DNA of 64,000 nt from Thalassolituus sp. UBA1087. GTDB taxonomy: Bacteria; Pseudomonadota; Gammaproteobacteria; Pseudomonadales; Oceanobacteraceae. Shown here one piece after another: positions 1 through 8,375 of the stretch. The translations under genes were made by a program, and so were the position numbers. The notes under the pieces were generated by a model, which saw only the letters and a program-made list of their open reading frames with translations, made no database searches and was not told the origin of the DNA. The DNA is taken from positions 1 to 64,000 of the forward strand of contig DCCG01000029.1 in NCBI GenBank assembly GCA_002314145.1, in the 5' to 3' direction. The first letter of the stretch is position 1; each line of letters opens with the position of its first letter.

Positions 1-110
1 CCGGCGAGAGGGGTAAGGCCCCTCTAGGAGGACAAGGGACCTGGAGTTTTTCGCGAAAGTTTAAATAAAAATTTGTGGGACACCAATGGGACATGCGTCT
101 GGCTTTTTTA
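1..110. other. Left-edge non-coding stretch
   Basis: No gene is supported here. There is a GC-rich hairpin (AGAGGGG at 7-13 pairing with CCCCTCT at 19-25) without a following T-run. The rest is the 3' flank of the minus-strand gene that ends at 111. The hairpin could belong to a gene lying to the left of the window. Confidence 0.3.
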
Positions 111-782
111 TTATTGGCCGCTGAAAGCCTGATCAACCCGTTCGTAGTCGACCTCGCTGTCCAGCGTACCAGGCGGGTATACCTGCAGGACACGGATGCG
201 TTCGTATTCCGACGCGTATTCCTGAGTGATTTTAATCATCTCTTCCTGGCGATCTTTAATGGTGTTCTGCGCATCCCGGATGGCCGCCTGCAGCTGGGCA
301 ATTTCGAGCCGCAGATCCGCCGGAACTTCGCGGCCCTTACGCTCAATATTGGCAGCCTGCCCTTCTGAGCGTTCCAGCTTTTCCTGCAACTCCGTAATAC
401 GGCGGCGCTGCAGACCGATATAGGAATTCACTTCTTCTACCCGGCGCTGGCGGGCGCGCTCCACATCTTCCGGGCTGGCATACAGACGTAACAGGCGCCG
501 GTCTTCTTCTTTGCGCTTTTCCATCGCCTGGCGGCGTGCTTCAGCACGGGCTTCCTGCGCTCGTTTCTCTTTCAGCTCTTCCGGCGTCGGGGCCCGTTCA
601 ACACGGTCGATCACCATGCCTTTGCTGTTAAGAACGTCATACCCCAGATGTGAATATTCTGATGGCACATAGTCTTTGATGATCACCGCTCCATCCACTT
701 TGAAACGGTACATTTTCTTCGCATAGCCGGGACCCGCCACTAAAGCCAGGCTGATTGCCACTATCCCAACTACTGCTCTCAT
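111..782 (-). CDS. DUF4124-like exported coiled-coil protein
   Basis: The predicted protein is 223 aa and exported. The chosen ATG (782) gives a signal peptide (residues 1-21, ending GPGYA) directly at the N-terminus; an upstream in-frame start at 830 would bury it. A short DUF4124-like segment follows, with YRFKVDGAVIIKDYVPSE resembling the 'YRWVDxxGxVxYSDxxP' pattern. The remainder (about residues 75-190) is charged and heptad-rich, consistent with a long coiled coil. It lies just downstream of pyrE on the same strand (1-bp gap), so the two are probably co-transcribed. The family has no established biochemical role. A periplasmic or envelope structural role is inference. Confidence 0.7.
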   Translation of the reverse strand: MRAVVGIVAISLALVAGPGYAKKMYRFKVDGAVIIKDYVPSEYSHLGYDVLNSKGMVIDRVERAPTPEELKEKRAQEARAEARRQAMEKRKEEDRRLLRLYASPEDVERARQRRVEEVNSYIGLQRRRITELQEKLERSEGQAANIERKGREVPADLRLEIAQLQAAIRDAQNTIKDRQEEMIKITQEYASEYERIRVLQVYPPGTLDSEVDYERVDQAFSGQ

Positions 783-783
783 A

Positions 784-1431
784 TTACGAAACCCCGTATT
801 GATCCCGGTAGGCACTGATGGCCGCTGCATATTGCTTCAGTTCGGGCTGCTCTGACACATAATCCAGCACCTGGTTCAGCCCGACAATACTGATCACCTT
901 CATGCCGAAATCGCGTTCAACTTCCTGAATGGCTGACAACTCACCCTGACCTTTTTCCTGACGGTCCAGGGCGATCAGTGCCGCTGCCGGTTGCGCGCCT
1001 TCAGCGGCCTCAATCATCGCCATGACTTCGCGGATAGCGGTACCAGCAGTGATAACATCATCAACAATCAGCACGCGACCTTTCAGCTCGGCACCGACGA
1101 GACTACCACCTTCGCCATGGGTTTTGGCTTCCTTACGGTTGAACACATAAGGCATATCTTTGTCATAGTGATCGGCCAGTGCGACAGAAAGCGACGCGGC
1201 CAGCGGAATGCCCTTATACGCAGGACCAAACACCACATCGTATGCGGTAGCGGAATCTTCCAGCGCGGCCGCGTAAAAACGTCCCAGCTTTGCCAGCGCC
1301 TTGCCGGAGTTGAACAGTCCCGCATTAAAAAAGTACGGACTCACGCGTCCGGACTTAAGGGTGAATTCGCCGAATTTCAGAACACCCTGTTCGATCGCGA
1401 ACTCAATAAATTCTTTCTGATAACTTTGCAT
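784..1431 (-). CDS. pyrE: Orotate phosphoribosyltransferase
   Basis: PyrE transfers the phosphoribosyl group of PRPP to orotate, giving OMP in the fifth step of de novo UMP synthesis in the cytoplasm. The protein is 215 aa, the normal family length. The PRPP-binding motif VLIVDDVITAGTAIRE is clear, and the N-terminal KFGEFTLKSGRVSPYFFNAG is the typical PyrE substrate region. I chose ATG 1431 because the family begins MxxYxxxFIxFAxxxGVLKFG at that point; the in-frame extension to 1563 is not conserved. It is divergent from crc across about 150 bp, the same arrangement as in Pseudomonas. Confidence 0.97.
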   Translation of the reverse strand: MQSYQKEFIEFAIEQGVLKFGEFTLKSGRVSPYFFNAGLFNSGKALAKLGRFYAAALEDSATAYDVVFGPAYKGIPLAASLSVALADHYDKDMPYVFNRKEAKTHGEGGSLVGAELKGRVLIVDDVITAGTAIREVMAMIEAAEGAQPAAALIALDRQEKGQGELSAIQEVERDFGMKVISIVGLNQVLDYVSEQPELKQYAAAISAYRDQYGVS

Positions 1432-1579
1432 ACAGCACCTGATGAAATAACCGGGCAGATGGCAGGGGAAGTCTATACTGGGATCAGCCGGCACAACCCG
1501 GGCATCACAACACCAGCCAGATTTACCCGCTTTCCTGAGGATGCGGTATGATACACGCTTCACCAGTTGGGAACCACGT

Positions 1580-2353
1580 ATGAGGATAATCAGTTTACAC
1601 GTTGACGGCCTTCAGCAAGCAGTAGAGAAGGGGCTGTACACCTGGCTGCAGACAGCCGGTGCTGATGTCATCGCCATCCAGAATCTTAAAGCCAAAGAAT
1701 ACCAGTTACCGGATTCCGTTCTGTACCCGGAAGGCTTTAACGCCTATTTCTTTGACGCGGAAGCCGATGATTACTCAGGTGTAGCCATCCTCACCCGGGA
1801 AACACCGAAAGCCATTATGACCGGGCTGGCGTTTCCCCAATGCGATATGCAGGGCCGTTTTATTCAGGCCGATTTTGATCACGTCAGTGTGGGGTCGGTG
1901 CTGTTTCCTGCGGTCGACGCTTTCAATACTTTAGAAGATAAACTCGCGTTCCAGAAAGAGTTTCTCGATCATCTGATCAAAACCCGGCGTAAGCGCCGCG
2001 AGTTTATTTTCTGCGGCAATTTCGAAGCAGCACACAAAACCATTGATCTGTCCGACTGGCAGAATAATCAGGACGTGCCCGGCTTTCTGCCGGAAGAGCG
2101 TGCTTTTTTCGACCAGATGTTCGGCCCCGCCGGTTACGTGGATGCCTTCCGTGAAGCGAACTTTGGTGAGAATCAGTTTACCTGGTGGCCGGATGATGAA
2201 AGCGCGCGACGCAATATCAATGGCTGGCGTAAGGATTATCAGATCTGTACGCCTAACATCCGCCAGTATGTGGTGGAAGCCAAGCTCGATACCAACCTGA
2301 AATTCGGTGATCATGCCGCCGTGATGGTGGAATACGAGTTTGAAGAAGACTGA
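1580..2353 (+). CDS. crc: Catabolite repression control protein Crc (ExoIII fold)
   Basis: The protein is 257 aa with an exonuclease III/EEP fold and resembles Pseudomonas Crc over its whole length: MRIISLHVDGLQQAVEKGL at the start, RRKRREFIFCGNFEAAHK in the middle, TWWPDDE and GWRKDYQI near the end. Active nucleases have the motif QETK with a catalytic Glu, but here it reads QNLK (Asn35). The GDxN motif is GNFE. It is therefore unlikely to be a nuclease. In pseudomonads Crc acts with Hfq to repress translation of catabolic mRNAs. The position between pyrE and rph is the Pseudomonas crc locus. ATG 1580 matches the family N-terminus. Confidence 0.88.
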   Translation: MRIISLHVDGLQQAVEKGLYTWLQTAGADVIAIQNLKAKEYQLPDSVLYPEGFNAYFFDAEADDYSGVAILTRETPKAIMTGLAFPQCDMQGRFIQADFDHVSVGSVLFPAVDAFNTLEDKLAFQKEFLDHLIKTRRKRREFIFCGNFEAAHKTIDLSDWQNNQDVPGFLPEERAFFDQMFGPAGYVDAFREANFGENQFTWWPDDESARRNINGWRKDYQICTPNIRQYVVEAKLDTNLKFGDHAAVMVEYEFEED

Positions 2354-2373
2354 AATCTGTCTTAAAAAGGCAT

Positions 2374-2400
2374 AAAAAAAGCGCCACTGGCGCTTTTTTT
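2374..2400. terminator. Bidirectional intrinsic terminator between crc and rph
   Basis: A perfect hairpin with A-tract/T-tract flanks lies between the convergent crc and rph genes. The arms AAAAAAAGCGCC and GGCGCTTTTTTT enclose the loop ACT. The symmetric A and T runs allow termination in both directions. Confidence 0.9.
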
Positions 2401-2428
2401 ATGCGGCGATTGCCGGCAACAGCGGAAT

Positions 2429-3145
2429 TCAGTTTTCCAGCGCGCTTTTCTGTACGGCGGATAAATCTGCAATCGCTTTCTGTGCCAGTGCCAGCATGGC
2501 GTTCAGCTCATCCGGAGAAAAAGCTTCACCTTCGGCGGTACCCTGGATTTCCACAAAACCGCCTTTCTCCGTCATGATGACATTGAGGTCGGTTTCGGCG
2601 CTGGAGTCTTCGGCATAATCCAGATCCAGCACGGCTTCACCGTTATAGATGCCCACCGACACGGCGGCGATCATCTGCTTCAGCGGTTCGCCTTTGATTT
2701 TGCCGTTGGCTTTCAGCCAGGCAATGGCATCGGCTAATGCCACACAGGCGCCGGTAATGGACGCCGTGCGGGTACCACCGTCAGCCTGAATCACATCGCA
2801 GTCGATGGTGATGGTGTTTTCGCCCAGCGCTTCCAGGTCAACAGCGGCACGCAGACTGCGGCCGATCAGACGTGAAATTTCCACCGTACGGCCCTGCTGT
2901 TTGCCTTTGGCGGCTTCACGGATCATGCGTGAACCGGTCGAACGCGGCAGCATACCGTACTCCGCCGTGACCCAGCCCTGACCTTTCCCGCGCAGAAAAG
3001 GTGGCACACTGGTATCGGCCGATGCGGTACAGATGACTTTGGTATCGCCGAACTCCACCAGCACAGAACCTTCAGCGTGCTTGGTGTAATTGCGGGTGAT
3101 GCGTACGTCGCGCAGTTGATCGTTGGCGCGGCCACTTGGTCTCAT
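2429..3145 (-). CDS. rph: Ribonuclease PH
   Basis: This is a 238-aa phosphorolytic 3'-5' exoribonuclease that trims tRNA 3' extensions. Its start (MRPSGRANDQLRDVRITR) is the canonical RNase PH N-terminus. Other family signatures are GDTKVICTAS, WVTAEYGMLPRST, DVIQADGGTRTASITGA and DLDYAEDSSAETDLNVIM, which includes the phosphate-site Arg/Asp residues. Length matches the family. The upstream in-frame start at 3208 is rejected because the conserved protein begins at 3145. It is divergent from yicC (113-bp gap). Confidence 0.97.
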   Translation of the reverse strand: MRPSGRANDQLRDVRITRNYTKHAEGSVLVEFGDTKVICTASADTSVPPFLRGKGQGWVTAEYGMLPRSTGSRMIREAAKGKQQGRTVEISRLIGRSLRAAVDLEALGENTITIDCDVIQADGGTRTASITGACVALADAIAWLKANGKIKGEPLKQMIAAVSVGIYNGEAVLDLDYAEDSSAETDLNVIMTEKGGFVEIQGTAEGEAFSPDELNAMLALAQKAIADLSAVQKSALEN

Positions 3146-3258
3146 AATCGGATCCCTGTTGTCATCGGATGAATGTGTCAGCCCGGCATTATAGCGACAT
3201 GGCAGCAAAAAACCTCAGGCCTTACAATGAAGGCAAAACTTCCGGAGGAAAATTCATT

Positions 3259-4122
3259 ATGGTTTTCAGTATGACGGCCTTTGCCCGCAGCACCGCCGAA
3301 TCCCCCGAGGGGCGTTTCACCTGGGAGATACGGTCGGTCAACAGCCGCTATCTGGAACCCCATTTCCGCCTGCCGGACGCTTTCCGTGATCTGGAACCGG
3401 CGCTGCGCGAACAACTGAAAAAGCAGCTTAACCGCGGCAAGGTCGAATGCTTCCTGCGCTTTCACCCACAGGCCAGTCAGGGGCAGATGCGCATTAATGA
3501 AGACCTGGTGTATGAGCTGAATGCTGCCGCTGATGCCGTGCACGCCATTATAGGGCCGGGCAACGCCATGAATGTTCTGGAAGTGCTGCAGTGGCCGGGG
3601 GTGATCAGTGCCGCAGAAACAGACAGTAAACAACTCAGCCAGCAGGCATTGGCGGCCTTCAGCGACGCCGTGGCAGCGCTGAAAGCGACCCGGCAGCGCG
3701 AAGGCGAAGATCTCGCCGGTCTTATACAGCAGCGTATCGGACGGATCTCAGAAATCGTCGCAGAGGTGCAGCAGCTGCTGCCACAGGCACTGGCGGCTCA
3801 GCGTCAGCAACTGCGCGACCGTTTTAACGATCTGGCGGTAACGGTGGATGAAGAGCGGCTGGAAACCGAGATGGTTATGCTGGCACAGAAAGCCGACGTT
3901 GCCGAAGAACTCGACCGCCTGAATACCCATGTGAATGAAGTCAAAAGAATTCTGACACAGGACGAACCCATCGGCCGGCGGCTGGACTTTATGATGCAGG
4001 AGCTTAACCGCGAAGCAAATACTCTGTCGTCCAAGTCCCTGACCACGGGCATTACTCAGGCCGCGGTGGATCTGAAAGTACTGATCGAACAGATGCGCGA
4101 GCAGGTACAGAACATTGAATGA
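3259..4122 (+). CDS. yicC: YicC family endoribonuclease-related protein
   Basis: This 287-aa protein has the YicC_N domain (MVFSMTAFARSTAESPEG, IRSVNSRYLEPHFRLP) and the C-terminal DUF1732 domain (AQKADVAEELDRLNTHV, GRRLDFMMQELNREANTLSSK). The family is linked to RNA metabolism and stationary-phase survival. A GGAGGA Shine-Dalgarno at 3243-3248 supports ATG 3259. The gene is intact although its last codons (QVQNIE-stop) form attL of the island: the element brings in or preserves a sequence that keeps the reading frame. In the uninterrupted chromosome it would run directly into the lipoprotein hydrolase gene now at 40669. Confidence 0.95.
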   Translation: MVFSMTAFARSTAESPEGRFTWEIRSVNSRYLEPHFRLPDAFRDLEPALREQLKKQLNRGKVECFLRFHPQASQGQMRINEDLVYELNAAADAVHAIIGPGNAMNVLEVLQWPGVISAAETDSKQLSQQALAAFSDAVAALKATRQREGEDLAGLIQQRIGRISEIVAEVQQLLPQALAAQRQQLRDRFNDLAVTVDEERLETEMVMLAQKADVAEELDRLNTHVNEVKRILTQDEPIGRRLDFMMQELNREANTLSSKSLTTGITQAAVDLKVLIEQMREQVQNIE

Positions 4123-4123
4123 T
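4099..4123 (+). repeat. attL, 3' end of yicC
   Basis: The repeat begins GAGCAGGTACAGAACATTGA and has a 23/25 match at 40653-40677. The two differences are C/T at position 15 and G/A at position 23. It covers the last codons and stop of yicC. The crossover must lie inside the repeat, probably in the stretch GAGCAGGTACAGAA common to both copies. Confidence 0.88.
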
Positions 4124-4218
4124 GTTCATTGGTGTTCGGCGTTGTTCTTCATAACATTATAAATCAAAGAGTTATGTGATTTTGACGGTCATGGTGTTCG
4201 TGTAAGTTCTACCAAGTT

Positions 4219-4236
4219 TGGGTAGTGATGGGTAGT
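4219..4236 (+). repeat. Left arm-type repeats TGGGTAGT (two copies)
   Basis: Two tandem copies of TGGGTAGT start at 4219 and 4229, 10 bp apart (one helical turn). The same octamer occurs three times near the right end. The placement between attL and the integrase gene suggests arm-type binding sites for the integrase or its excision factor; this is inferred from position only. Confidence 0.6.
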
Positions 4237-4238
4237 AG

Positions 4239-4290
4239 ATTGGGGAGTATTTTCTCGCTATATTGTGTCGGCGAGATTGTACTCCCCAAT
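4239..4290. promoter_or_regulatory. Long inverted repeat before the integrase gene
   Basis: Two 20-bp arms (4239-4258 and 4271-4290) match at 17 of 20 positions around a 12-nt loop. The outer 11 bp (ATTGGGGAGTA / TACTCCCCAAT) and inner 6 bp (TCTCGC / GCGAGA) are perfect. A T-rich TTGTTTT follows on the plus strand. It could be a terminator that insulates the integrase from yicC transcription, or an operator. Confidence 0.5.
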
Positions 4291-4308
4291 TTGTTTTGAG
4301 GCAGGAAG

Positions 4309-5550
4309 GTGGGCAAGCTACACGACAAAACCGTCAAGAAATTAATCAAAGAGAAGCCATCCGTTCGGCATGCCGACGACAATGGCCTCTACCTCATGAC
4401 CCCGAAGCGCGGCGACGCTTACTGGATGCTGCGCTACACCACCCCAGCTACCAAGCTCCGGCGTGAATACACCATCGGCAAGGTGGACGACTGGTCACTG
4501 GCCGACGCCCGTGACGAGGCCGCTCGGCTGCGGCTGGCAATCAAGCGCGAGGGAGCGGATCCGGTGCAAGAGCGGCAGAAGGTTAATCAGACCCCCTTCA
4601 AAACGCTTAACGACCTGTACGCCGACTACTACGAGCTTCGCAAGCGAGAAATCGCGTCTCACCAGAAAGAGAAGAGCCTGTACGAGCGCGAGGTGGCCTG
4701 GCGCATCGGAAAGGTGGAGCTGGAAAAGATCCGGCCAGTGGATATCAGCGAAATCCTGCGCGACGTGGCCAATGGCTATGACGACAATAAGCCTCGCCCG
4801 ACCCTCTCAAATGACTTGATGCGCCTGCTGAGGAACCTGTTTGATCATGGCATCAAACTGGACGTCACCAGGTTCAATCCAGCCTCGCCATTCCGCCCCA
4901 GGGACGCCGGCGGGGAGGAGAAGGCCGCCAACTACCCGATGAATGAAGACGAAGTCACCGAGTTCTTCACCAAACTCCGGGTGATTCCGGCGCAGTTCAG
5001 TCGAGAGAACTACCTGGCCTGTGCGTTGCTGATAGCGACTTGTACGAGAAAGATGGAGCTTTTGGCAGCACCTTGGTCGGAATTCGATCTGGAGAACCGT
5101 ATCTGGTACCTGCCCGAGGAAAGGACCAAAAAGAGAAGGGCCATCGATATTCCTTTAGCGGAGCCCGCAGTGGAATGGCTGAATGAACTGAAAGTGCGTT
5201 CCTGCGGTAGTGAGTGGGTATTTCCAGCTCGCAGGATCAGCAAAAAGGCACGGACTCCGCATGTATGCGAGAATACGCTTAACCATGCGCTCAAGAAGCT
5301 CTTTGAGAAAAAGCTATTCTCATTCGACAAACGCCGCGTCCACGATCTGCGTGGCACGGCCCGGACGAAGCTAGGCAAGCTCGGTTTTGATGACAATCTG
5401 GCTCAGCGCTGCCTGAATCAGCTACCCGGCAACCGGACTGACCGAGTCTATAACAAGCATGCGTACTTTGAGGAGCGGAGAACAGCTCATGAGGCGCTTT
5501 GCGCATGGCTAGCACCGATCGTGAAAGGAGAAGGCAGCCTTGGAGAGTAA
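4309..5550 (+). CDS. int: Tyrosine-type site-specific integrase
   Basis: This 413-aa phage/P4-type integrase catalyses integration and excision at the yicC att sites. An N-terminal DUF4102 arm-binding domain (about 1-95) is followed by a core-binding domain and the catalytic domain. Visible catalytic residues are Arg247 (CTRKMELLAAPWSEF), the beta-hairpin Lys in ERTKKRRAIDIPL, His345-x-x-Arg348 (HDLRGTART) and the Tyr near 381 (RVYNKHAYFEERR). The second His of the usual LxH motif appears as Gln (CLNQLPGN). The start is GTG 4309, preceded by GAGG and AGGA; no better ATG exists. It transcribes inward from attL. Confidence 0.93.
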   Translation: MGKLHDKTVKKLIKEKPSVRHADDNGLYLMTPKRGDAYWMLRYTTPATKLRREYTIGKVDDWSLADARDEAARLRLAIKREGADPVQERQKVNQTPFKTLNDLYADYYELRKREIASHQKEKSLYEREVAWRIGKVELEKIRPVDISEILRDVANGYDDNKPRPTLSNDLMRLLRNLFDHGIKLDVTRFNPASPFRPRDAGGEEKAANYPMNEDEVTEFFTKLRVIPAQFSRENYLACALLIATCTRKMELLAAPWSEFDLENRIWYLPEERTKKRRAIDIPLAEPAVEWLNELKVRSCGSEWVFPARRISKKARTPHVCENTLNHALKKLFEKKLFSFDKRRVHDLRGTARTKLGKLGFDDNLAQRCLNQLPGNRTDRVYNKHAYFEERRTAHEALCAWLAPIVKGEGSLGE

Positions 5551-5717
5551 TCAAGTTTCGTACTAAGCGTTAGAGCGTGGCTTTGGAACGCAATGCAATA
5601 TCTCAACGGTTTAATATTGATAATTAACGCTGTAAATTAAATGCAAGAAAAATTTATTAACATTATTAATTTTGAGTGCAGCCTAGCGAAGCCCCAATAG
5701 AAATAAAAAGGACTATT

Positions 5718-7478
5718 ATGTGGCCAGATAAAGAATCAGATATTGACTACCTAAATTTCAATGAAACAGCAGAGTCAATAAAGGATCTGATAACTGAAAA
5801 CCATCTTCTGCCCATTAGCGTGGGGATCTTTGGTGATTGGGGCGCCGGTAAATCTACAATTCTTGAGCTAACCAAAAAAACGTTAGAAGAAAGAAATCAA
5901 GACTACATTCAAGTACATTTTGATGCGTGGTTATACCAAGGTTATGACGATGCGAAAGCTGCTTTGCTTGAAACTATCGCATCTACCTTAATTAAGGAAG
6001 CCGAAGGCAACAAGAGACTTACAGATAAAGCTAAAGAGTTTGCCGGGCGTATAAATAAAATACGTATGATGGGCCTGCTTATGGATGGTGGTGCTGCGCT
6101 GGCAGGTGTTCCTACTATGGGCGCAATGCAAAGATTGATGAACTTCTTCAGTGGTGGCGAAGACGGTGAACGAGATGCTGAGGATTTCAAGGATGGCATA
6201 GAGGGGGCAAAGGAGATCGGAAAAAAACAAAAGGATCTCCTCGAACCTAAAAAGCTAATGTCACCACCCAAAGAAATCAGAGACTTTCGAGAAGCTTATT
6301 CCAAACTTCTTGAGGATTTTAATAAACCACTAGTTGTTTACGTTGATAACCTGGATCGCTGTTCACCGTTCAACGCTATTTCCACTCTTGAGGCGATAAG
6401 GCTTTTCCTATTCTTACCCAATACTGCGTTTGTAATTGCCGCTGACGAAGACATGATCCGATTAGCGGTTTCTGAATACCACAAGGGTGCAACACAACGT
6501 CATCAAACAGATTACTTAGATAAGCTGATTCAAATACCTGTTCACGTTCCAAGACCAGGGGTATTGGAAGTCAGAGCGTATTTGATGATGTTGATTGCTC
6601 AAGATCATGGTATTGAAAACAGCGAACTAGAAGTGTTAAGAGGATTGCTCGAAGAATCACTAAGAATGTCCTGGAGGCAACCTCAAATTACGATTGATGA
6701 GTTACTTGATGGTAAAGAGATTCATGAAGCAGCTGAACTAAGGAGCAAATTCGTTGTAGCAGAACAGCTAGCTCCTTTGCTTGCGGAATCTCCCAACATT
6801 AACGGAAACCCTCGTATTGTAAAGCGTCTTCTTAATCAAATCAGAATGCGCAAGAAAACGGCTCATCGAAGGGGAATGCAGTTAGATGAGAAAACAATTA
6901 CCAAGCTTGTTTTATTTGAAAGGTGCCTAGGAACGCAAGCAACCAATAAACTATATGAGCTAATTGACAAGGAAGAAGGATATCCAAAAGTTCTATCTGA
7001 CTTAGAAAACCCTGAAATTGAGCTTGAAAGCATCCAGCTACCAGAAGAGTGGAAGCTAGACTTGAGCTTTATTGACAAATGGTCAAGGCTCCCTCCTAAG
7101 TTCACTGATATGGATTTGACTCCTGCTGCATACCTTAGCCGTGAGAGCATCCCGATGGGGATTGTTAATTCGGTAATGTCCGGCGCCGCTCAACAGCTTG
7201 TTGGGCAGCTTATGAAGCAGAAAGTTAGAGTTAGTAAAGTGAACGCTGATGCAATTAAAAACACACCAAAAGAAGAATTCATAGCCGTGATGGACGGGCT
7301 AATAGACAATTTCAGAGCTATCGGGGATTGGGGGGAAATGCCTGCGGGAATGTATGGTGCGGTGCTGCTAGCAAAGCAAGATAGAAAATGTGCCACCAAC
7401 TTGCTCACTTTTATAAAGGGATTGCCTAGACAGCGATGGCTCAATCCAATAATAAAAGAACTAGAAGGAACCAAATAG
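5718..7478 (+). CDS. qatA: QatA, KAP-family P-loop ATPase
   Basis: This is a 586-aa KAP NTPase and the first gene of a Qat anti-phage operon. Walker A is GDWGAGKSTIL (about residue 40) and Walker B is VVYVDNLDRCSP (about residue 208). Between them a hydrophobic stretch (MMGLLMDGGAALAGVPTMG) could dip into the membrane, as in other KAP proteins. I chose ATG 5718 because AAAAGGA lies 7 nt before it; a GTG at 5676 would add 14 residues. The gene is clearly AT-richer than the integrase and the BREX genes, indicating separate acquisition. Qat needs all four genes in the published system; the mechanism is not settled. Confidence 0.9.
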   Translation: MWPDKESDIDYLNFNETAESIKDLITENHLLPISVGIFGDWGAGKSTILELTKKTLEERNQDYIQVHFDAWLYQGYDDAKAALLETIASTLIKEAEGNKRLTDKAKEFAGRINKIRMMGLLMDGGAALAGVPTMGAMQRLMNFFSGGEDGERDAEDFKDGIEGAKEIGKKQKDLLEPKKLMSPPKEIRDFREAYSKLLEDFNKPLVVYVDNLDRCSPFNAISTLEAIRLFLFLPNTAFVIAADEDMIRLAVSEYHKGATQRHQTDYLDKLIQIPVHVPRPGVLEVRAYLMMLIAQDHGIENSELEVLRGLLEESLRMSWRQPQITIDELLDGKEIHEAAELRSKFVVAEQLAPLLAESPNINGNPRIVKRLLNQIRMRKKTAHRRGMQLDEKTITKLVLFERCLGTQATNKLYELIDKEEGYPKVLSDLENPEIELESIQLPEEWKLDLSFIDKWSRLPPKFTDMDLTPAAYLSRESIPMGIVNSVMSGAAQQLVGQLMKQKVRVSKVNADAIKNTPKEEFIAVMDGLIDNFRAIGDWGEMPAGMYGAVLLAKQDRKCATNLLTFIKGLPRQRWLNPIIKELEGTK

Positions 7479-8375
7479 ATGGGGACATCAGCATCAACAA
7501 CCGGCCCAAATGGTCAAAGTCCACTAATACCTTCATGGGCACAGCATGGTGACGCCGTGCAAGTGGAGCCCGCATCAGGCACTGACGATGCCCCTGCTAC
7601 ATTGCCCGAAGAGTCGGATAGTGAGCAAGGGGCTGGTGAAGAGGGAAACACTAATGAAGTGGATAATGATAAGGTACAGCAAGAAATAGGTGGCCCTATT
7701 CAAACAGCCCCACCGCCAAATAGATTTGCCAGTGCTAGGCGAGCATTTGGCAAGTATGCGCAGTCAGGAGGCAGTTCATCTGACTTAAGGCGTGCTCTAA
7801 AAAATTATTCAAGGAAAGGATCGGGCGGAGGTAAGAGTACAAGTCGTAGGCTTGCAAGTGGTATTACAGCTGGCTCCGGCTTTTTAGGCATAATGCGCGG
7901 TGACACTGTTACCGTTAATAATCAAAGTTTATCACTTGCAGACCTCCGTGGCCTATCCACGGACCAGGCTATTGATAGAATTGCCTCTCACCTAGCTCCC
8001 GATAATGCGGATTCAGATGCTGTGCGCATTGCTCTAGACTATGCGTTAGAAGAAGCCTTGCCAGATACAGATGAATTTGACCCAGGCAGTTTTACTGATG
8101 AGGTTATTCAGGAGGCCATAGGCTGTTATCTTACAGATTTGATCTTTCAGGATGTCGTGGAAGGTATGGGAAGGGCATGGTTCCATGTCGAACCAGCCAG
8201 CAAGCACCATCAAATGGAAGTTGAACTAAGAGAATTGATAAAAGTTATTGCTCAAGAACAGCTAGATAAGGTGACGCACGGCAATCCAGGCGATATTAAT
8301 AGAGACAACATTACTAAAGTACAATCCGAAGCTATCGCGCTAACAGTAGAAGAGTGGGAGAGTTTTAATGACTGA
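7479..8375 (+). CDS. qatB: QatB, Qat defence protein
   Basis: The 298-aa protein's start codon directly follows the qatA stop. The first ~90 residues are low-complexity (Ser, Pro, Glu and Gln rich) and probably disordered. A Gly/Ser/Lys-rich segment (SRKGSGGGKSTSRRLASG) and a hydrophobic GSGFLGIM follow, then a helical C-terminal part. I recognise no catalytic motif. Identification rests on size, order and neighbours, which match qatA-qatB-qatC-qatD exactly. It overlaps qatC by 8 bp, so translation is coupled. Confidence 0.85.
   Translation: MGTSASTTGPNGQSPLIPSWAQHGDAVQVEPASGTDDAPATLPEESDSEQGAGEEGNTNEVDNDKVQQEIGGPIQTAPPPNRFASARRAFGKYAQSGGSSSDLRRALKNYSRKGSGGGKSTSRRLASGITAGSGFLGIMRGDTVTVNNQSLSLADLRGLSTDQAIDRIASHLAPDNADSDAVRIALDYALEEALPDTDEFDPGSFTDEVIQEAIGCYLTDLIFQDVVEGMGRAWFHVEPASKHHQMEVELRELIKVIAQEQLDKVTHGNPGDINRDNITKVQSEAIALTVEEWESFND

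Noticed and set aside
991..1551. 186-codon plus-strand frame opposite pyrE
   Set aside because: Antisense to a conserved housekeeping gene, with no domain of its own. Similar long antisense frames at 16236-18725, 43974-45077 and 59539-60249 are rejected for the same reason.
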